DNA of 9,577 nt from Verrucomicrobia bacterium UBA6775. Its GTDB lineage: Bacteria; Verrucomicrobiota; Verrucomicrobiia; Limisphaerales; UBA1096. Below the pieces are notes generated by a model that was not told the DNA's origin, searched no databases, and saw only the letters and a list, made by a program, of their open reading frames with translations. This document shows, piece after piece, positions 5,519-9,577 of this stretch. Every line of letters begins with the position of its first letter. Position 1 is the first letter of the stretch. The stretch is taken from assembly GCA_002453165.1 (NCBI GenBank), contig DKGH01000014.1, positions 1,708-11,284 on the forward strand, read 5' to 3'. Both the position numbers and the translations under genes were made by a program.

Positions 5519-6409
5519 ATGTCGAGCAATACTCTGCTTCAACTTGATCTCCCCGGTGTCCCCAAGGTCCGCAGCGGCAAGGTCCGTGAAATGTTCGACC
5601 TCGGAGACAGTCTCCTGATGTTGGCCAGCGACCGCATCAGCGCCTACGACGTCGTGCTGCCCAACGGCATCCCGCAAAAAGGCGAAGTCCTCACCATGTT
5701 CTCGCACTTTTGGTTCGACCGCGTGGCCGACCTCGTGCCAAACCATCTGCTCGCCAAGGCGGACGATCCGTTGCCCGAGGTCGTCAGCGAATACGCCGAG
5801 CAGATCGGCCGCCGCGCGATGGTTGTGAAAAAGGCCCAGCCGCTCGCCATCGAGTGCGTCGTCCGCGGATACCTCGCCGGCTCCGGCTGGAAGGAGTATC
5901 AAAAACAGAAAACCGTCTGCGGCATTGAGCTGCCGGACGGCCTCGACAACTCCTCCAAGCTACCCGAGCCAATCTTCACCCCGGCCACCAAGGCCGAGGA
6001 GGGTCACGACGAAAACATCAGCTTTGAGGAAGCCGTAAACATCGTCGGCAGCGACATCGCCGAGAAGGCGCGCGAACTCAGCATCGAGCTTTACAAGCGC
6101 GGCCGCGACCACGCAGCAACCAAGGGCATCATCATCGCCGACACCAAGTTTGAATTCGGCATCTACGAGGATGAGTTGATCCTGATCGATGAAGTGCTGA
6201 CCCCAGACTCATCCCGCTTTTGGCCGGCCGACCTGTACGAGCCGGGCAAGAGCCAGCCGAGCTTCGACAAGCAATACGTGCGCGACTACCTCGAGACCCT
6301 CGACTGGGACAAGACCCCTCCCGGCCCCGAGTTGCCGGAAGAGATCGTCCAGAAAACCAGCGAGAAATACATCGAGGCCTACACCCGCGTCACCGGTCTC
6401 GAGTTTTAA
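5519..6409 (+). CDS. purC: Phosphoribosylaminoimidazole-succinocarboxamide (SAICAR) synthetase
   Basis: This cytoplasmic enzyme of de novo purine synthesis joins CAIR and L-aspartate with ATP to give SAICAR. It has 296 residues, the length of the longer bacterial/fungal-type PurC. Visible elements are the N-terminal SGKVREMFDLGDSLLMLASD (19-38), then SDRISAYDVVLPNGIPQKG (37-55). VVRGYLAGSGWKEYQ (114-128) follows. The signature block is FEFGIYEDELILIDEVLTPD (211-230) running into SSRFW, and KSQPSFDKQYVRDYLE (244-259) comes later. I chose ATG 5519, which places the GKVR motif at the usual distance; an in-frame GTG at 5468 would add 17 residues with no family similarity. No Shine-Dalgarno is visible. 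The stop codon is immediately followed by a palindromic repeat. Identification is firm. Confidence 0.96.
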   Translation: MSSNTLLQLDLPGVPKVRSGKVREMFDLGDSLLMLASDRISAYDVVLPNGIPQKGEVLTMFSHFWFDRVADLVPNHLLAKADDPLPEVVSEYAEQIGRRAMVVKKAQPLAIECVVRGYLAGSGWKEYQKQKTVCGIELPDGLDNSSKLPEPIFTPATKAEEGHDENISFEEAVNIVGSDIAEKARELSIELYKRGRDHAATKGIIIADTKFEFGIYEDELILIDEVLTPDSSRFWPADLYEPGKSQPSFDKQYVRDYLETLDWDKTPPGPELPEEIVQKTSEKYIEAYTRVTGLEF

Positions 6410-6428
6410 CCAAGCGCTTGGCCAAGCG
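6410..6428. repeat. Palindromic repeat abutting the purC stop codon
   Basis: CCAAGCGCTTGG (6410-6421, perfect palindrome) overlaps CTTGGCCAAG (6417-6426, perfect palindrome). Together they contain GGCCAAGCG on the plus strand (6420-6428) and on the minus strand (6415-6423). The element begins at the base after the TAA (6407-6409) and lies 25 nt before the next gene. It could act as a hairpin at the purC 3' end, but no U-run follows. Confidence 0.8.
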
Positions 6429-6436
6429 AGGCTAGG

Positions 6437-6457
6437 ATGGCAGACTTCCCGCCATGA
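6437..6457 (+). other. Possible six-codon leader ORF overlapping the start of the next gene
   Basis: ATG GCA GAC TTC CCG CCA TGA would encode MADFPP. Its stop overlaps the ATG of the following gene in an ATGA arrangement (6454-6457). A GAGG (6428-6431) lies 5 nt before the leader ATG, whereas the main ATG has no Shine-Dalgarno. Translational coupling through this minicistron is conceivable, but so short an ORF can arise by chance. Confidence 0.25.
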
Positions 6458-7497
6458 CAATCCTGCGCTCAATCGGCTTTACCGCGACCCTACTGCTGAC
6501 CGGCAGCGGGGTTTCTTTTGCCCAAGTCAGCTTGACCAAGCTGGAGAAACCGGCAGCGAACTCCCCCGACGAACCCTTGGCCAAACGCTTCTCCACAGCC
6601 AAGGCGGTGGACTTCATCGACCGCGCCTCGCTGCACTGGCAGCGCTCCCGGGAATGTGTCACCTGCCACACAAACGGTGCGTACCTCCTTGGCCGCGCCA
6701 AGCTGAAGGCTGATCCCTCACCGCATGCTGCTGTTCGCGAATTCTTCGAGCAATACGTCACCGGTTGGGCCGAGAAAAAACCGGGCCCGCACGGAGTCGT
6801 GGCCACCGCCGCCGCCCTCGCGCTCGACGACTCGGCCAAAGGCAAACTTTCCCCGGCTACCCGCAACGCCTTCGCCGAGGCGTGGAAAACCCAGCGCGAA
6901 GACGGCTCGTGGGATTGGCTCAAGTGCGGCTGGGGACCGTATGAATCCGACGATCACTACGGCGTCACCCTCGCGGCCATTGCCGTGGCCAGCGCCCCGG
7001 AAAACTACGCTGCCTCCAAAGCCGCCGCTCCAGGCTACAAAAAACTCCTTTCGTGGTTGAAAAAAAATCAGCCCAATCTGGCCCACCAAAAAGGGATGAT
7101 GCTCTGGCTCAGCAACGCGGATGCGGCCGCCGTTTCATCAGAGGATAAATCAGGGTGGCAAAAAGACCTGCTGACACTTCAACAAGCCGACGGAGGCTGG
7201 GCCATCGCCACGTTGGGCGACTGGAAACGAGCCGACGGCACCGAGCAGGTTCGCAATCGCAGCGACGGATACGGCACCGGCTTCGTTGTGTTCACCCTCC
7301 GCAAATCCGGTCTACCGCCAGATCATCCAGCCATTCGAAAGGGAGTCTCCTGGCTCAAGGCCAATCAGCGAGAGAGTGGTCGGTGGTTCACCCGCTCTAC
7401 CTACAACGATAAGCACCACTTCATCACCCACGCCGGCACCACCTTCGCCCTACTCGCTCTGGGTGAATGCAACGAACTGGCTGCGCTGAAGAAATAA
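6454..7497 (+). CDS. Secreted alpha/alpha-toroid protein (squalene cyclase/prenyltransferase-like) with a CXXCH haem-c motif
   Basis: This 347-residue exported protein has a signal peptide at about 1-23 (LLLTGSGVSFAQ). A haem-attachment motif CVTCH (C68, C71, H72) follows in the context RECVTCHTNGAYLL. The rest resembles the repeats of squalene-hopene cyclase and prenyltransferase toroids, with QW-like motifs QREDGSWDW (147-155), QQADGGWAI (243-251) and KANQRESGRWF (302-312). The DXDD acid motif of class II cyclases is absent, so hopanoid cyclase activity is unlikely. A periplasmic c-type redox or binding role is more plausible, but the function is unknown. A degenerate repeat copy (6576-6590) lies in the linker after the signal peptide. 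The ATG is at 6454, with no Shine-Dalgarno of its own. It is the last plus-strand gene before a convergent GNAT-like gene. Confidence 0.82.
   Translation: MTILRSIGFTATLLLTGSGVSFAQVSLTKLEKPAANSPDEPLAKRFSTAKAVDFIDRASLHWQRSRECVTCHTNGAYLLGRAKLKADPSPHAAVREFFEQYVTGWAEKKPGPHGVVATAAALALDDSAKGKLSPATRNAFAEAWKTQREDGSWDWLKCGWGPYESDDHYGVTLAAIAVASAPENYAASKAAAPGYKKLLSWLKKNQPNLAHQKGMMLWLSNADAAAVSSEDKSGWQKDLLTLQQADGGWAIATLGDWKRADGTEQVRNRSDGYGTGFVVFTLRKSGLPPDHPAIRKGVSWLKANQRESGRWFTRSTYNDKHHFITHAGTTFALLALGECNELAALKK
6576..6590 (+). repeat. Degenerate repeat copy inside the CXXCH toroid gene
   Basis: CTTGGCCAAACGCTT differs by one base (G to A) from the dodecamer-based family sequence. It encodes residues 41-46 (PLAKRF), in the presumably flexible linker between the signal peptide and the CXXCH motif. 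Confidence 0.45.
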
Positions 7498-7521
7498 TCC
7501 GCCGACAATTTCGGTCGAGGC

Positions 7522-8649
7522 CTAGAGGGGGCGCTCGTAGACTCGCCAACGCTTGGTGACGGGGATATTTAGATTGTCGAGCACGCGGTGAATGCGCTGG
7601 TTCGACTCGAGCATCCACGAAAACTCGATGTGCTTGAACCGGCTCTGCTGTAAGGTTTTCAGGGTCCTGTAGCCAAGCGCGGCCTCAATGCCCCTGTTGC
7701 GGAACGGCTTGAGAACGCCGCCCACCACACCGCGGATAAGGTCGATCCGGCGCCGGGCCAGCATGAAGCGAATCAGGCCAAGCGGCCCCAGCTTTCCGCC
7801 GCAGGCTTTCACCGCGACGTTGATGTCGGGGATGGCCACGGAGACACCAACCGGCTCCCCGTCGTACTCGGCGATCAGCGTGCACTCCTGCAGAAGGAAC
7901 GGCTTGAGTTCATGGACGAGCTTGTCGAACTCAGCGCGGCTGATCGGCACCGCGCCCCAATTTTCGCTCCAAGCCTCGGCGTAGACCTTGACGAGAATAT
8001 CGATCTCATCATCGAGCTTTGCAAAATTTGCCTGCCGCACGGTGACACGTTCGTTGCGCGAGGCCACCCTGCCAAGTCGATCGATGTACGCGGGATCGAT
8101 CTCCACTAGAGGCTTCCCGCGGGCGACAAGATCCGCGGCTTTGGCCAGACCGGTCGACTCGACCAGTCGCTGGTAGTAAGACGGATTCCACGTCGTGAGC
8201 AGGGTCGGTGCGTCGTCGAAGTTCTCGATCAACAGGCCGATCTCGTCGTTGATGGTGAAGCTGGCAGGCCCGCGTATTTTTTTTAGGCCCTGCTCACGGA
8301 GCCACTCCCCGGCAGCTGCGAACAATCCCCCCGCCACGGTCGTGTCATCGATGCACTCGAAGAAACCGAAAAAGCCGACGCCGTCATCGTACACCTCGAG
8401 GTGGCGGTTGAACCGGATAGCAGCGATACGCCCAACCGGCTCGCCGTCGGCGTCTCGGGCAAGATACAATTGGGCGTCTGAGTGCTGGAAAAAATCGCCG
8501 CGCGCGCTATCCAGCCTCTTCATTTCCTCCTTCCAGATCGGCGGCACCCACGGGGAATCGGTTGAATAGATTCGCAGCGGAAACCGGACGAACTCGCGCA
8601 ATTGCGCGGGAGTCTCGACTGTTTCAATACGGAGCACGGGCAATCTCAT
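7522..8649 (-). CDS. GNAT-fold N-acetyltransferase-like protein, YghO type
   Basis: This 375-residue, probably cytoplasmic protein resembles the poorly characterised YghO group, which is built of GNAT acyltransferase folds. The N-terminal half has FPLRIYSTDSPWVPPIWKEE (23-42) and LARDADGEPVGRIAAIRFNR (63-82), then GFFGFFECIDD (92-102). It also has the group-specific KKIRGPASFTINDEIGLLIE (123-142) and NPSYYQRLVESTGL (155-168). The C-terminal part contains TLIAEYDGEPVGVSVAIPDI (257-276), a typical GNAT beta4-beta5 region, and FRNRGIEAALGYRTL (316-330), which resembles an acetyl-CoA-binding segment. HIEFSWMLESNQRIHRVLDN (340-359) follows. The substrate is unknown. ATG 8649 gives the expected family start. 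It is divergent from the TolB-like gene (40-nt gap) and convergent with the toroid gene (24-nt gap), with no strong terminator between them. No Shine-Dalgarno sequence is present. Confidence 0.85.
   Translation of the reverse strand: MRLPVLRIETVETPAQLREFVRFPLRIYSTDSPWVPPIWKEEMKRLDSARGDFFQHSDAQLYLARDADGEPVGRIAAIRFNRHLEVYDDGVGFFGFFECIDDTTVAGGLFAAAGEWLREQGLKKIRGPASFTINDEIGLLIENFDDAPTLLTTWNPSYYQRLVESTGLAKAADLVARGKPLVEIDPAYIDRLGRVASRNERVTVRQANFAKLDDEIDILVKVYAEAWSENWGAVPISRAEFDKLVHELKPFLLQECTLIAEYDGEPVGVSVAIPDINVAVKACGGKLGPLGLIRFMLARRRIDLIRGVVGGVLKPFRNRGIEAALGYRTLKTLQQSRFKHIEFSWMLESNQRIHRVLDNLNIPVTKRWRVYERPL
7776..7784 (+). repeat. Single GGCCAAGCG unit inside the YghO-like gene
   Basis: This is an exact nonamer on the plus strand, antisense to the coding strand. 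AGCCAAGCG at 7672-7680 is a one-mismatch neighbour in the same gene. Confidence 0.5.
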
Positions 8650-8689
8650 AGTTGAAAAACCGGCTCGTTGAAACTAAAACCACCGCGAA

Positions 8690-9577
8690 ATGTTGGATCG
8701 AAACCTATTCACGGCCGGCACCATTGCCGCCGCCTTGTTTGCCTCCGCTTGGCCAAGCGCTGCTTTCGCAAAGGGACAGGAGGAGTTCCTCTCCCGCGTG
8801 CGGCAGTTGACATTTGAAGGGCGGCGCAGCGGCGAGGGCTACTACAGCACGGACGGCACGAGACTGATTTTCCAGAGCGAACGCGAGGTAGACAATCCGT
8901 TCTACCAGATTTACACAATCGACCTTGAGACCGGCGATTCCGCCCGTGTCTCCCCCGGATACGGCAAAACGACCTGCGCATTTTTTCATCCGGGCGGCCG
9001 GCGTGTACTGTTTGGCACGACGCATCACGACCCACAGGCCAAGGCCAAGCAGAAGGCGGAACTCGACTTCCGCGCCTCGGGCAAGCAGCGACGTTACTCG
9101 TGGGACTACGACGAGATGATGGACATCTTCACCGCCAACCCGGACGGCAGCGACCTCCGCCGGCTCACTACAGCGCGGGGTTACGATGCCGAGGCCGGTT
9201 ACTCGCCGGACGGGAAAAAAATTGTCTTCAGTTCCACCCGCAGCGCCTACGCCGACAACCTGACTGCGGAGGAGAAAAAAATCCGCGAGATCGACCTGTC
9301 GTACTTTGGTGAAATTTACATCATGAACGCAGACGGCTCCGGCGAGACGCGCTTGACGCAGACGCCCGGCTACGATGGAGGCCCATTTTTCTCGCCAGAC
9401 GGCCGGCGCATTGTCTGGCGCCGGTTCAATAAGGCCGGATCAGTGGCGGAGATTCACACGATGAAACTCGACGGCTCGGACGTGCGGAAGGTCACCCGCT
9501 TCGACTCGATGTCTTGGGCGCCCTACTTTCATCCCTCGGGAGAGTACATCATCTTTGCGAGCAACAAGCTTGGCTTT
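8690..9577 (+). CDS. Secreted TolB-like WD40/PD40 beta-propeller protein (3' end beyond window)
   Basis: The frame runs open from ATG 8690 to the right edge, giving 296 residues with no stop. A signal peptide (about 1-27) ends AAFA before KGQEE, a good signal-peptidase I site. At least four propeller blades of the TolB/PD40 type follow. Each has a [F/Y]-S/H-P-x-G or similar turn and a DLETG or DGS strand: YYSTDGTRLIFQSE (51-64), FFHPGGRRVLFGT (98-110), GYSPDGKKIVFSS (170-182) and FFSPDGRRIVWRR (233-245). HPSGEYIIFASN (281-292) begins another. Propellers of this type bind protein or peptide partners in the periplasm. In some families they precede a catalytic domain that would lie outside this window, so a final function cannot be given. 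A perfect palindromic repeat forms codons 19-24 of the signal peptide. It is divergent from the YghO-like gene. Confidence 0.87.
   Translation, partial: MLDRNLFTAGTIAAALFASAWPSAAFAKGQEEFLSRVRQLTFEGRRSGEGYYSTDGTRLIFQSEREVDNPFYQIYTIDLETGDSARVSPGYGKTTCAFFHPGGRRVLFGTTHHDPQAKAKQKAELDFRASGKQRRYSWDYDEMMDIFTANPDGSDLRRLTTARGYDAEAGYSPDGKKIVFSSTRSAYADNLTAEEKKIREIDLSYFGEIYIMNADGSGETRLTQTPGYDGGPFFSPDGRRIVWRRFNKAGSVAEIHTMKLDGSDVRKVTRFDSMSWAPYFHPSGEYIIFASNKLGF
8746..8759. repeat. Palindromic repeat inside signal-peptide codons of the TolB-like gene
   Basis: CGCTTGGCCAAGCG is a 14-bp perfect palindrome with one GGCCAAGCG on each strand. It is read as part of S-A-W-P-S-A (residues 19-24), at the end of the hydrophobic signal-peptide core. 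This shows that the repeat is tolerated, or was inserted, within coding DNA. Confidence 0.75.

Noticed and set aside
7498..7521. A terminator between the convergent toroid and YghO-like genes
   Set aside because: Only a 4-bp stem (CCGA/TCGG, 7502-7514) is present and no U-run follows, which is too weak to call.
1..9577. Mobile element, CRISPR array, tRNA or other known RNA gene, or a novel defence or biosynthetic cluster
   Set aside because: No transposase, integrase, regularly spaced repeats, cloverleaf or multi-gene accessory cluster could be recognised. The genes are mostly housekeeping or secretion genes, and the unusual content is regulatory and repeat-based.

Overview
This is an ordinary-looking chromosomal window of about 57% GC (estimated by eye) with nine protein genes and short intergenic gaps. 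I see no tRNA, rRNA, CRISPR array, transposase or phage gene. The combination of a stand-alone GspE/GspF pair with a GspC-like secretion protein, a secreted alpha/alpha-toroid protein carrying a CXXCH haem motif, a secreted TolB-type propeller, and genes almost entirely without Shine-Dalgarno sequences suggests a Verrucomicrobiota/Planctomycetota-type (PVC) bacterium. That placement is an inference from gene content, not something the sequence proves.

Layout. (1) Positions 1-292, minus strand: the first 97 codons of an OppB/DppB-type peptide ABC-transporter permease, cut by the window edge. (2) Positions 293-548: a regulatory gap with a near-perfect sigma-54 promoter (479-495) and upstream inverted repeats, driving (3) an Hsp20 small heat-shock protein (549-992), followed by a bidirectional hairpin terminator. 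(4) Positions 1092-4867, minus strand: a type II secretion/type IV pilus block transcribed as gspE/pilB, gspF/pilC (2-nt gap), then a GspC-like, Ser- and Arg/Gly-rich secreted protein. (5) Plus strand from 5054: rsfS (ribosomal silencing factor) and purC (SAICAR synthetase), then a secreted toroid protein with CXXCH. (6) Convergent with it, a YghO-like GNAT-fold protein on the minus strand. (7) Divergent from that, a secreted TolB-like beta-propeller protein that runs off the right edge.

Two observations stand out. First, the hsp20 promoter has the exact -24/-12 geometry of sigma-54, with plausible activator sites upstream, and hsp20 is also the only gene here with a good Shine-Dalgarno sequence. 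Second, a short sequence, GGCCAAGCG, occurs 12 times exactly over both strands (about 0.07 expected for a random 9-mer). It is often arranged as head-to-head palindromes sitting exactly at gene boundaries: just after the gspF stop, directly abutting the purC stop, and just upstream of the gspE start. One copy is even built into the signal-peptide codons of the TolB-like gene. This is a dispersed palindromic repeat family whose nature (uptake-like word, methylation or binding site, REP-like element, or hairpin terminator) cannot be settled from this window alone.
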